The notes beneath the pieces are model-generated. The model ran no database searches. It saw only the letters and a program-made list of their open reading frames with translations, and was not told the DNA's origin. A program made the position numbers and the translations under genes. Shown one piece after another: positions 1 to 9,800 of a DNA stretch of 34,943 nucleotides. Position 1 is the first letter of the stretch; the number at the start of each line of letters is the position of its first letter. Source of the DNA: Candidatus Enterocola intestinipullorum (GTDB taxonomy: Bacteria > Bacteroidota > Bacteroidia > Bacteroidales > Paludibacteraceae); the NCBI GenBank assembly GCA_017694565.1, contig JADIMR010000091.1, forward strand, positions 1 to 34,943, in the 5' to 3' direction.

Positions 1-3000
1 ATGTAAGGGGAATAGGATATCCCCACGATGAGTTTTCGGGATCGGTTCCCGTATAGTCCTTACTCTTTATCGTGAACAGGTTCTGCGCGCTCACATATAT
101 GCGGAACTTCTTCATTTTCATTTTCTGCAAAACCTTTTCGGGCAAATTGTACCCTAATTGTATATTCCGCAATTTGAGATAAGATCCGTCTTCGATGAAA
201 TAGGTGGACAACCTGCCTTCGTCGTTGTTGTTGTTCATCGTTAGTGCCGGAATATCCGAATCCGGATTTTGCGGAGACCATGCATCCAACAATCTTGTCC
301 CCTTGTTTGATCCTGTTTCTGAAACTGACCAAAAGTCGGTGTGATATTTTTCGTTGTTTATTACCTCTACTCCGGCAACTCCTTGGAAGAAGACCGAAAA
401 ATCGAAACCTTTATATCCCATAGACAAGGTTAAGCCGAAGTTGAAATCAGGATGCGGATCGCCTAACCATGTACGGTCATCATCATCAATCACCCCATCC
501 TCGTTCAAATCGCGATACTTTATACGTCCTAATCCGGCTCCCGTCTGTTCCGCGTGATTGTCTATTTCTTCTTGCGACGTGAACAATCCGTCGGCTATGT
601 AACCGTAATAGGAATCTATGGAATGGCCGAGGATATTGTCATCGACACCGTTGCCTCCGTAAGAATTGACAACCTCGTCGGGCAAGTATGTCATCACGTT
701 TTGGTTATAGGCCATGTTTGCCGAAATCTCGTATGAAAATCCTGTCGGTGTGGTATTGCGGTAGCCTAACGAAACCTCGACACCCTGGTTGAGCATGGAT
801 GCCCCGTTCACCCAATGGTTGCCGCCCTCGCCTATCGCGCCGAGATACGGCGGCAATACCAATATGTCGTCAGTGGTTTTGTAGTAATATTCCACCGTGC
901 CGTATAAGGCATTATTCATGAAACCGAAATCCAAACCGACGTTGGTTTGCGTGGTGGTTTCCCATTTCAGGTCGTCATTGGCAAGCTGTGTCAGCATGAA
1001 ACCGGAAGGCAACACGGAAGGTCCCGTGCCGGTAATGTCGTAAGCCGTTCCGTCCACCGCTCCCCATGTCGGGTCGCCTGTCCCGTATTCGGGCATATAT
1101 ATGCGGTATATGGCCGTATTGCTTATCTCTTGGTTACCGGTTTGTCCCCAGCCCACACGGAGTTTCAATTCCGAGACCTCGTATGAATGTTCGGACATGA
1201 AGTCCTCTTGGCTTATGCGCCAACCTGCGGAAAATGCAGGGAACGGCGCGAACTGGTTGTTCTTACCGAAACGGGAAGACCCGTCATAACGGAAAGTGGC
1301 GGAAAACAGATAACGGTTGTCATAGCTGTAATCTGCCTTGGCGAAAAAGGACATAAGTGCGTATCCGCTTGCCACGCCGGTAGACGTGGATTGTCCCGTA
1401 CCTAAATTCGGCCACATGACTTCCGGGGTTTCGAGTGTGAATCCTTCGCGGTAAGCCGCAAAGTCAATGTTGTTCTCGTCATACATTTCCATACCGGCCA
1501 ATACGCTGATACGATGCTTGTTTACTTCCACATCGTATGAAACAGTATTGCTCCAATTCCATTTCATCCAATGCCCCTGCGTAAGGCGGACGGCGTTGAG
1601 GTCGCTCGACAATTTGCCGGCCTGGTAGCTGTGAATCAAGTCGCGGCGGTAATAATTGCCGTAATCGATACCGAAATTACTGCGCAAATGCAGGTTCTTG
1701 ATTGGTTGTATGTCGATATACGCATTGCCGAAAATCCTCCAATAGGTATAGGCATTGTCCTTGTTGGCATCCAATATGCGCACGGGATTGTCGCGGTCGT
1801 TCATGCTGCCGGTCGGTCCGCCCCATCCTTCCCCGTCCACGGTATGCACGGGGATGATTGGCAAAGCCTGCAATGCCGTGTTGAGAATGCCGGACGGAGC
1901 CTGTACTTCGCTCGTATGGTTTACGGTTAGGTTTTCACCTATGGTAAGAATCTTGTCAAAGAAACTGTAATCGTTGTTCACCCGCGCCGAAATCCTTTCG
2001 AATCCCGTATTTTTTATCGTACCGTCATTGTCATAATATCCCAAAGAGAAATAACTGCTGCCGTTTTTGGAACCTTTGGAAACCGTAAGATTGTAATTCT
2101 GCGTTACGCCGGTTTTGGAAACCTCGTCGAACCAGTCGGTATCGGAAGTACGCATGGTGTTTGCCGCATCCAAATAGTACGGCAGCATTATGTTGTACAA
2201 TACGGGATTGCCTGCCGCGTCATAACCCCAATCATATTGATAACCTATGTTGTTGGAATTAGGGTTGCTATTGTCGTTTATATAGGCTCTCCACATCGCC
2301 TCGCCGTATTCCTTGGCGTTTAGCATCTGCATTTCGGTCGTATACCACGAACCGGTTACGTTGGCATCGAAACTTATATCCAAACTTTCGCCTTTGCCTT
2401 TTTTGGTCGTGATGATAATCACGCCGTTGGCCGCACGCGATCCGTAAATGCTGGCAGATGACGCATCTTTCAACACCTGCATACTTTCAATGTCGGCGGA
2501 ATTAAGCTCATGCATTCCCGATTTGGTCGGTACGCCGTCAATGATATACAAGGGGTCGTTGTTGTTCAACGTGCCGATACCCCTTATGCGCACCGTGGAC
2601 GCTCCCGATGGGGAACCGTCGGTGGAAATGTTCACCCCGGCAATCTTGCCTTGCAACGCTTTCATGGGATTGTTGTCTACCGACGTTTCTATGTCCGTCA
2701 TGGAAACCACCGACACCGCACCGGTGAGGTCGGCTTTACGTTGGGTAGTATAACCGGTAACCACTAACTCTTCCGCCTGCACCGCGTCTTCCTGCAAGGT
2801 GATTTCGCCGGCTTGCGTCGCAAGGACCTGCACCGGGCGGAATCCCATGTAGGAAATTTCCAACATTGATTTGTCCGTGGCGACTTCTAAGGCGAAATTT
2901 CCATCGAAGTCCGTAATGGTACCGTTTGTAGTTCCTATTTCGGTTACGAACGCACCTATTATGGGTTCGTTGTCCACTCCGGATGTAACATGTCCGGAAA

Positions 3001-3094
3001 CCGAAACCTGGGCTTGGAGAACCGTACTGCCGGCTGCCAATAAAAAAAGCAACGGCAATAAACGTCTTAACACGAATAAGTCCGATTTTTTCAT
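1..3094 (-). CDS. SusC-family TonB-linked outer membrane receptor (3' end outside the window)
   Basis: Outer-membrane TonB-dependent transporter that, with a SusD lipoprotein, imports glycans or their oligomers. I translated the minus strand from the ATG at 3094 and found an open frame of 1031 codons to the window edge. A signal peptide (about residues 1-28, ending in VLQAQ) is followed by a carboxypeptidase-regulatory-like domain (about 30-105), then the plug domain with the family pattern MKALQGKIAGVNI and RIRGIGTLNNNDPLYIIDG. The long barrel includes typical stretches such as YYYKTTDDILVLP and LGDPHPDFNFG. Only some tens of residues should be missing at the C-terminus. The SusD partner would follow beyond base 1. 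The adjacent hybrid regulator suggests control by a sugar signal. The substrate cannot be told from this sequence. Confidence 0.95.
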   Translation of the reverse strand, partial: MKKSDLFVLRRLLPLLFLLAAGSTVLQAQVSVSGHVTSGVDNEPIIGAFVTEIGTTNGTITDFDGNFALEVATDKSMLEISYMGFRPVQVLATQAGEITLQEDAVQAEELVVTGYTTQRKADLTGAVSVVSMTDIETSVDNNPMKALQGKIAGVNISTDGSPSGASTVRIRGIGTLNNNDPLYIIDGVPTKSGMHELNSADIESMQVLKDASSASIYGSRAANGVIIITTKKGKGESLDISFDANVTGSWYTTEMQMLNAKEYGEAMWRAYINDNSNPNSNNIGYQYDWGYDAAGNPVLYNIMLPYYLDAANTMRTSDTDWFDEVSKTGVTQNYNLTVSKGSKNGSSYFSLGYYDNDGTIKNTGFERISARVNNDYSFFDKILTIGENLTVNHTSEVQAPSGILNTALQALPIIPVHTVDGEGWGGPTGSMNDRDNPVRILDANKDNAYTYWRIFGNAYIDIQPIKNLHLRSNFGIDYGNYYRRDLIHSYQAGKLSSDLNAVRLTQGHWMKWNWSNTVSYDVEVNKHRISVLAGMEMYDENNIDFAAYREGFTLETPEVMWPNLGTGQSTSTGVASGYALMSFFAKADYSYDNRYLFSATFRYDGSSRFGKNNQFAPFPAFSAGWRISQEDFMSEHSYEVSELKLRVGWGQTGNQEISNTAIYRIYMPEYGTGDPTWGAVDGTAYDITGTGPSVLPSGFMLTQLANDDLKWETTTQTNVGLDFGFMNNALYGTVEYYYKTTDDILVLPPYLGAIGEGGNHWVNGASMLNQGVEVSLGYRNTTPTGFSYEISANMAYNQNVMTYLPDEVVNSYGGNGVDDNILGHSIDSYYGYIADGLFTSQEEIDNHAEQTGAGLGRIKYRDLNEDGVIDDDDRTWLGDPHPDFNFGLTLSMGYKGFDFSVFFQGVAGVEVINNEKYHTDFWSVSETGSNKGTRLLDAWSPQNPDSDIPALTMNNNNDEGRLSTYFIEDGSYLKLRNIQLGYNLPEKVLQKMKMKKFRIYVSAQNLFTIKSKDYTGTDPENSSWGYPIPLT

Positions 3095-3117
3095 AGATTG
3101 ATTTAAGCGAAAAAAAT

Positions 3118-3151
3118 ACAGAACGGTCTGCATTTGCAGGCAAAGTTCTGT
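3118..3151 (-). terminator. Terminator- or attenuator-like hairpin between the hybrid regulator and susC
   Basis: Read on the minus strand, ACAGAAC (3151-3145) pairs perfectly with GTTCTGT (3124-3118), with an inner 5-bp stem CTGCA/TGCAG. The structure is followed at once by a run of seven T (3116-3110 region). This is the shape of an intrinsic terminator. It may end the regulator transcript (stop at 3214), or, if the susC promoter lies in 3152-3213, it would sit in the susC leader and act as an attenuator. A weak candidate -7 element (GACATTTG on the minus strand, about 3175-3182) lies upstream of it. Confidence 0.5.
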
Positions 3152-3213
3152 AAACGATTGCGTCATGTCTGTTACAAATGTCGCAAGCAATATGAATTTT
3201 GTACCAACGGCCT

Positions 3214-5922
3214 TTAAGAAGCCGCGTATTCGGTGGGGGTCATGTTAAAATATTCCCTGAAACATTTGGTAAAATATGCCGGTGAAGAAAAACCGGTCGC
3301 ATAACAGGCTTCACTGACGGTCATGCTCTTTTGTTTCAGTATTTCCGCCGCACGCTTCAAACGGTAATTCCGCAAAAACTCGACAGGGGAAAATCCGGTC
3401 AATTCTTTTACCTTCCTATACAAATGTCCCCGCGACATTCCTATCTCCGCGCTAAGTTTCTCCACATTATAATCGCTGTCGGAATAAACTTCTTCCAAAC
3501 GGGAAAGCAACTTCCGCAAGAAAACATCGTCAAGGCTCTCGACCGGCAATTCGGGAAACCTGTACGCACCGCTTTCGGTCAACTTGTGCAGCAGGGTTTC
3601 ATTGAGTTTGCGGCGGTTCTGCAAGATGCGCATTACCGTAACTTTGAGATATTCTTCCGAAAATGGTTTTGACAAATAGGCATCGGCACCGTGCAGGCCG
3701 CCCTGCAAACGATGTGCGTCGGAACTCAGGGCTGTAAGCAAAATCACGGGAATATGGCTGTATCGCATGTCGTCCTTGATTGCGGTACACAATTCAAAAC
3801 CGTTCATCAAAGGCATCATGACATCGCTGAGCACCAACCCGACCTCGTTTTCCGCCAATTTCCCGAGAGCCTGCACTCCGTCCGAAGCTGTCAAAATTTT
3901 GAAATTCTCCGACAATATCCCCGAAACATACGACAACATCTGTTCGTTGTCGTCGACAACCAAAATAATATCATCGAAACGCGAATGCTCCATCTCATCG
4001 AGAATGCTGCTTTCCGCAGCCGACAGGGTGCCGCTGTACCCCGATTCGGTTAGTGCTTCGTTTGTCCCGGCATACGGCAGCAATACTTTGAAACATGCCC
4101 CATCTCCTGTATTCTCAACATAGACATGCCCTGAATGCATCTCCACGTAGCTTTTCACCAAATGCAAACCTATACCCGTTCCGCCCACCGCGTCCGTGCT
4201 TTTCATATAATCGAACACGGACTCCGTATCGGGAACTCCACCACCGGTATCCAACACATAAAACCCGGCGCAACCGTCATCTTCCGTCAGAGCCACCGTA
4301 ACCGAACCGCCTACGGGAGTAAACTTGAATGCGTTAGACAGTAAATTGAACAGGACCTTCTCCATCAATCCGCAATCGAAATCCATGTCTATGCTTTTAG
4401 GGTAGTCTTCAAAAACGAATTTTACACGGCGCAATCCTGCGAGCCCGTCGAAATGCGACTTTACCTCGGCTACGAACTCGTTCAAGTTGCAATGTGAGTA
4501 TCGGAGTTGCACCTTGTCCGATTTCAGCTTTCCCAAATCCAATATGCGGTTTATTTCCTCCGATAGCTTTCTTACGTTGAGACTGATTAATTTCAAATCC
4601 TCCTCCACGCTCTTGTCGGAACACAAACGGCGGACTTTCTCGATTGGTCCGGATATGAGAGTCAAAGGCGTTCTTATCTCGTGCGATATTTCGGCGAAAA
4701 GCCGCAATTGGCGGCGGGAATCTTCTTCAATGAAACTGTTAAGTTCGGACAATCGGCAACGTTGCAACTCGAGCTCGTTTTTCTGCGCTTCCAACTGCGC
4801 GTTTTGCTTTTTCAGCCTTGAATAATAAATCAAGACGACAATCGAAACTATGAACAATGCGGCACATAGCAATATGAACACCGACAGGGAATCTTCCAAG
4901 AAACCGAAGCGGGCCGACAATTCGTCAATCCGCTTCTTCTTGGCATCTATGCTCTGCTGGTATTCTTCAATGCTGCGGCCTTGTATCATTAAACTGTGCG
5001 CCGTTTTCCTGTCCACCGCGCCGGTCGGAATTGTCGTGGACTTCGGAACACTGTCTCCATCCAATATCCTGCGGCAGGCTTGTACCAATTCCTTGCTGCA
5101 AGTAGGATAAAGGAAGGACACATCTATGCGTCCGTCGGCGACCGCTTCCAAACCTGCACCGTAAACCGCATCCGCACCCATTATCAATGGCTTGTTTCCG
5201 TCAGCACCGCCACGCTCCCCGAAAAACTCCCTTGCCGCGATGGCCATCATGTCGTTATGGCAAAATACAAGATCGTAATCTTTCGACAGATTCTTCTCTT
5301 TCAGTGAAGCCGCTGTTTTGGAATACAGCCAATTTCCATGTATGCTGTCCTGGTTTATGTCGATGCCTTGCGACTTCAAAGCATCCAAAAAACCGTTGTG
5401 TCTTTCCTGCGCGGGGGAAGTTTCCGGCAATCCCCAGATTTCAAGAACCTTTGCCCCGCTTTCGATATAGTCGCAAGCATACAGTCCCGCTTCGCGGCCG
5501 ATTGCGTAATTGTCCCCGCCGATAAATGCCGTGTAACTTTCCGATTCTATTTTCCTGTCCGTTATTATGACGGGAATGCCCGATTCGTAAATTTCGGATG
5601 CTATCCCGGTTACGGGTCCCGGCTGCACCGGCGAAATTATAAGCACGTCGACTCCCATGTCGGCCAGTTCGCGTATCTGCCGCCGTTGCAATTCGCTGTC
5701 ATTATCCGCGTCTTTCACGACCAATTCCAACTCGTCATAATCCGACAAGGCGATTTCCATCTCCCTCAACATGGACTGCCGCCAAGCATCGTTCAATGTA
5801 CATTGGGACAGTCCGATTAACTTGCGGGCATTTTTATCCTCGCCGGCACACGAACACATTGCGGACAACAAACACGAACATGCGGCAAACAGCAAGAAGC
5901 GACGTATCATATTATTTTGCAT
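3214..5922 (-). CDS. Hybrid two-component regulator with fused periplasmic sugar-binding sensor, histidine kinase, receiver and AraC domain
   Basis: Single-polypeptide sensor-regulator of 902 residues, likely inner-membrane spanning. Order: lipoprotein-like signal with cysteines at about 23-25, a type I periplasmic binding protein domain (about 35-310), a transmembrane helix (about 345-367), a coiled linker, and a histidine kinase with H-box EISHEIRTPLTL near 415. ATP-binding motifs NLLSNAFKF and GTGIGLHLVKSY follow. A receiver shows ILVVDDNE, the phospho-acceptor site LSDVMMPLMNGFE and the conserved Lys in LSKPF. An AraC-type DNA-binding domain occupies about 822-902. Most Bacteroidota hybrid regulators sense through beta-propellers and Y_Y_Y domains; this one belongs to the rarer class with a sugar-binding protein sensor, of which the fructose regulator BT1754 is the known example. 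It probably controls the neighbouring susC. The sugar is not predictable. Confidence 0.95.
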   Translation of the reverse strand: MQNNMIRRFLLFAACSCLLSAMCSCAGEDKNARKLIGLSQCTLNDAWRQSMLREMEIALSDYDELELVVKDADNDSELQRRQIRELADMGVDVLIISPVQPGPVTGIASEIYESGIPVIITDRKIESESYTAFIGGDNYAIGREAGLYACDYIESGAKVLEIWGLPETSPAQERHNGFLDALKSQGIDINQDSIHGNWLYSKTAASLKEKNLSKDYDLVFCHNDMMAIAAREFFGERGGADGNKPLIMGADAVYGAGLEAVADGRIDVSFLYPTCSKELVQACRRILDGDSVPKSTTIPTGAVDRKTAHSLMIQGRSIEEYQQSIDAKKKRIDELSARFGFLEDSLSVFILLCAALFIVSIVVLIYYSRLKKQNAQLEAQKNELELQRCRLSELNSFIEEDSRRQLRLFAEISHEIRTPLTLISGPIEKVRRLCSDKSVEEDLKLISLNVRKLSEEINRILDLGKLKSDKVQLRYSHCNLNEFVAEVKSHFDGLAGLRRVKFVFEDYPKSIDMDFDCGLMEKVLFNLLSNAFKFTPVGGSVTVALTEDDGCAGFYVLDTGGGVPDTESVFDYMKSTDAVGGTGIGLHLVKSYVEMHSGHVYVENTGDGACFKVLLPYAGTNEALTESGYSGTLSAAESSILDEMEHSRFDDIILVVDDNEQMLSYVSGILSENFKILTASDGVQALGKLAENEVGLVLSDVMMPLMNGFELCTAIKDDMRYSHIPVILLTALSSDAHRLQGGLHGADAYLSKPFSEEYLKVTVMRILQNRRKLNETLLHKLTESGAYRFPELPVESLDDVFLRKLLSRLEEVYSDSDYNVEKLSAEIGMSRGHLYRKVKELTGFSPVEFLRNYRLKRAAEILKQKSMTVSEACYATGFSSPAYFTKCFREYFNMTPTEYAAS

Positions 5923-6021
5923 TCCGTATGGATATGGTTGCTAAAACAAATTCTTAACTCATGCAATTTACATAAAAAAACATTCGTATGCTGATATTTT
6001 ACCGATTTTTCATAACAACAA

Positions 6022-6055
6022 AAACAAGACGCGGCATGAAAGCCGCGCCTTGTTT
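6022..6055 (-). terminator. Intrinsic terminator of the tra/surface-protein operon
   Basis: Two 14-base arms (6022-6035 and 6042-6055) pair with a single mismatch around a 6-base loop, with GC-rich cores GCGGC/GCCGC. On the minus strand the stem is followed by TTTTTGTTGTT. It lies 30 bases beyond the stop of the last operon gene (6085) and ahead of the regulator start at 5922. It therefore marks the end of the long minus-strand operon and separates it from the sugar regulator. The rest of 5923-6084 holds no gene that I can support. Confidence 0.8.
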
Positions 6056-6084
6056 GAGATTGACTGTCCTTGTTTGAATTGTTT

Positions 6085-6882
6085 TTATTCAACGGGAACA
6101 GTTACCGTTTTCCAGCTGCTCCACAAACCAAGGTCGTTCTTTACCCTGACTGAAACTTCATGCACGCCTGATGTCTGGAACCTGTGGCTGACTTCCGGAA
6201 GCGTTGTGGATGTTATATAGCGGCCGAAACGGGCGGCATGGCCCGGATTAGGATTTGCCTCGTCTTCAAACTCGCCTTCCATGCCGGCCCCGTCATGGCA
6301 AAGTTCCGAATCGAAAGCATATTCGTATGCAGTGATTCTCCCGCTAATCCCTGATACGGCATTCTCCACTTGCTCCACTCTCACACTGTAATCCATTGCC
6401 GAGTTCTTTTCCACGCTCACTTGAAAGTCGGCGGCAAGAGGCGCAAGGGATGTCAATGTAAGCGTCGCCTCCGTTTGTCTCCCGTAATAATCGGTACTTA
6501 CGAACTTGACCATCAGCACGTTCCCGATAGTCCCGTCTCCTGCCTCGATACGGTTCGACACGGTTATCCTGTTTTCAGGCAATCCGCTTTCATCTATGAC
6601 GAACGGGTTGTCTTCTCCTTGAAGCATCACGGCATAATACTCCATGCTGCGATAGCCGGCAAGGCTGTCCGTATCGAAAATTATCTCGAACTGCAACTGC
6701 CTGCCTTGGGGAATGGCAGCATCGCAATCCTTAACCGCTTCGGTAGAAGAATCACATATACGCACTTTCATTCCCGATTGCGGCATATCCTTGACATATA
6801 CGTCCGTGCGGCTTTCGCACGAGCAAAACATAATACCGGCAAATACGACAAAAGCCAAAGTTTTTATCAAAGTCGTTTTCAT
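6085..6882 (-). CDS. Lipoprotein with PKD/Ig-like C-terminal part, last gene of the tra operon
   Basis: Exported protein of 265 residues. The N-terminus is a lipoprotein signal (hydrophobic stretch, then FCSC with the likely lipidated Cys at 22, followed by ESRTD). No catalytic motif is visible. The C-terminal third ends in a pattern typical of PKD/Ig-like beta domains (HEVSVRVKNDLGLWSSW). Its ATG overlaps the stop of the giant surface protein as ATGA, so the two are translationally coupled and probably act together at the cell surface. A role as an anchor, chaperone or assembly partner for the 1343-residue protein is inference. I do not recognise a named family. Confidence 0.85.
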   Translation of the reverse strand: MKTTLIKTLAFVVFAGIMFCSCESRTDVYVKDMPQSGMKVRICDSSTEAVKDCDAAIPQGRQLQFEIIFDTDSLAGYRSMEYYAVMLQGEDNPFVIDESGLPENRITVSNRIEAGDGTIGNVLMVKFVSTDYYGRQTEATLTLTSLAPLAADFQVSVEKNSAMDYSVRVEQVENAVSGISGRITAYEYAFDSELCHDGAGMEGEFEDEANPNPGHAARFGRYITSTTLPEVSHRFQTSGVHEVSVRVKNDLGLWSSWKTVTVPVE

Positions 6883-9800
6883 TGGTTCAAAAGTTTAAAA
6901 GTTCTTCCATTCACCTCCAAGATACAAACACCGCCGGGTACTTGCGGGACCTGCAAATCTCCCATACCATTGAATTCCCCGCGCATCAAAATACGACCGG
7001 ACCCGTCAAACAGCGAATATTCCAACAAATCCGTATTGCTCCGCAAATGCACTGTGCGCCCGGTCGCCGTAAGAATCGTGGGATACACTTCTATCCATGC
7101 GGATTGCTCTTCCATGATTTCTTCCACGACTTCGTTGTCCTCGATGAACGACGAGCCGGCAGGCAATGAACGGCTGACGGGCAATCCCTGCACGAAGATG
7201 TTGTCCGCTGTTACTTCCGAAGAACAATACCCGCCGTCCGGACGTCTTGCCATTACCTTCAATCGGATCCGGTTCTCTCCTTGGTTGTACAAATAACAAT
7301 ACGGATTCTGCAAATTGGAGACATCACCTTCAATATCGTCGGCAAGCCAGTGCTGGACCTGCAACGACCATGCATAGACAAGGTCCTCGCCCTCCGATTC
7401 GTCCTTGAATTGCACCAACGTGCCGGGACGCACATTGAAAGTTTCTTCCCCGTAATCCAAAATGCGCATTTCTTCGCCATCGGCAATCATGGTAAAAGAA
7501 GCATGGGACGGCACGACGCTTACTGGAACCACGATTTGATTACTATGCGCCCCCGTTTGTATGTTTTCCCGGGCAATATACACGTTCAGACTGTCGCGGG
7601 TATCTCGAAGATGCAGGATGGACGGGTTTGCTTCATCGGCTACTATGCTTACACGCGGATCGTCGGAAGAATATATCAAACGGTATTCCCGGGTATCGAA
7701 ATCTTCGTTTATTACTATCGAAATATCCGAACCGGCACATGCGCCGTCGTTTACCACCCTGACATTCCTTTCGTCAAGATAAGTTTCCGTGGCAATGCGG
7801 AGGATATTGCTGGTATCGCAATATTGCGTGGATTCTTCGGCATTTATGCGTGAAATGACCACTCGCGCTATTTCCATGTCGCGGTCAACAATATCGTTTT
7901 GATTCATGAGTGAGACATGGCTTTGCGAAACGGAACTGCGGCCACTGTCGGTGTATCGTTTCAAATCCTGCCAAACACCCCGGTCATAACGGAATATCCA
8001 TTGGTAAACGTATGAATAGGCACTCTCTTCGACCGGTTTGCCATATCCTCCCTCTACGGTATACGATATTATGTCGGGAATCCGTGTACCAGCATTCACA
8101 TAAATAGTGTCTTTGCCCGCGTGTTCCAAATCGGAAAACGCGATGATATTGTTTATTATCGGACTGACTGCGTCCACCTTGACCAAAACGCTGTCGGACA
8201 TACAAGGTGTCAATGGATCGCTTTTGCGCAAATAATACTTCGCGCCAGCCTGCTCCAACAATAACGCTGTCGGGTCGGGAATCTCTTTCCATGCGTTTTC
8301 CTCGACGTTCCTGTTAACGGCAGCGGCGACAATGGCATCGTTTTCTTCCTGCTGCTTCCTGCTGCAATATGCACGGAGCTGCGTAGTGGATGCCTCGTCG
8401 AAACCAATTCCGCTTTCAGCTTCAAAATCCCAAGCTTTTAGCACTATGTAGCCGACACATTGCTCGTTACCGTAATCGGAAAAGTCCGTGGAAACAAGTT
8501 CCGGGCTGGTATACGGGACCACCTTGCGATAGTAATAATCCTCTCCTTGCCCGATCTGCGAAAAACCGATTTCAATATCGCCGCCTCGCGACAATATTTC
8601 GACTTTCCCTGCGACACTGTCCGTTTTTACAATTATCTGGTTTGACGTGATTTGCTTCACATCTATTTTCGGAAGTTCGTTTATCGTGAACTTTACATCG
8701 CGGTAAATGCGTTGATTGCAAAAATTGGCGTACAGGCGATAGATTGCGCTCTCGTCCGTTTCCGGCAGTTCGAATTCGTTTATACCCGACGACAATTCGG
8801 TTTCTTCCCCGTTTTCCCCGAGTTTGGAAACGGAATACTCCACTATCCCGTTTTCATTGTCGGAAAACCATTTCAACGATTTTGTAAAAAATTCATCTCC
8901 ACGGCAAATCTCCTCGTCTTCGAATTCGCTCTCGTTGCCATCCTCATCCACGGCAAGAACTTCCAACCCTCCGACTTCGAGGGGTTTGAAAGTATGATAA
9001 CCATCGGAACTGATTTTTATATACCATCGCCCGTCTTCTTTTTTGTAATTGTAAAGCGACGACTGCTGGTCGGAAGAAAAAGAATTGAGCAAGCAGGCTT
9101 GGCGGATGCAAACACGGGAACGCCCCTCCAATATCGACGATTTCATAATGAGGTCCTTGTCGGCATTAGCTATGACGTTAAAAGACAAATCGGACTGGTT
9201 CAACCTGAAAGCTGCGATATTGGCATCTTCCACCGACTGCCAGTTGGCTCCGTCGTACGATACTTCCCAAAAATATTCCAAGCCGTACAACGATGGCGAA
9301 TAGCCCCCTGTTTCCGCATCCTTGGCATAAACCACAATGACATCGTCCGGTCCGTATGCGGCCACTGCCGTGTCGGGAATAACGCAACATTCCACCGCTG
9401 CGCTTTCCTCTGCCGTAGGAGCCGGGATGCTCACAGCTGGAAGCACCTCGAACTGCAATACATTGCTCTTGGGAAAGTACGTCTCGTCAGACGAAAGGCT
9501 GAGCATGTCTTTCGAACGTTGGGATGAGGTCGGATTTTCATAACCGAAGATTCTCCAATACGATTCCCGCAAGAATCCGTTAAGTTGTTGCAAGGTATAA
9601 TATCCGTTGGCATTTTGCAATGAAAACTCCCTGCCTCCGACCGACCGTTCACCGGCATTGTCTGCTATCTGCCCCAAACGAAGCCTCCATTCATACCAAT
9701 ATGCAGGATCGCTGTTGAGGCTCTCGCCGTCCGCACTGACACGCCCGTCGTGGTTTATCGAAATCATGGCGTTTCCATATCCCGAACCGCCGGCTTTTGG

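Noticed and set aside
6370-7296. 308-codon plus-strand frame opposite the lipoprotein and the end of the giant protein
   Set aside because: It straddles two well supported minus-strand genes, has no signal or domain sense and looks like an antisense shadow of them.
8652-9527. 291-codon plus-strand frame inside the giant protein gene
   Set aside because: Antisense to a continuous 1343-codon gene with signal peptide and sorting domain; composition (many Arg, His, Phe) is that of a shadow frame.
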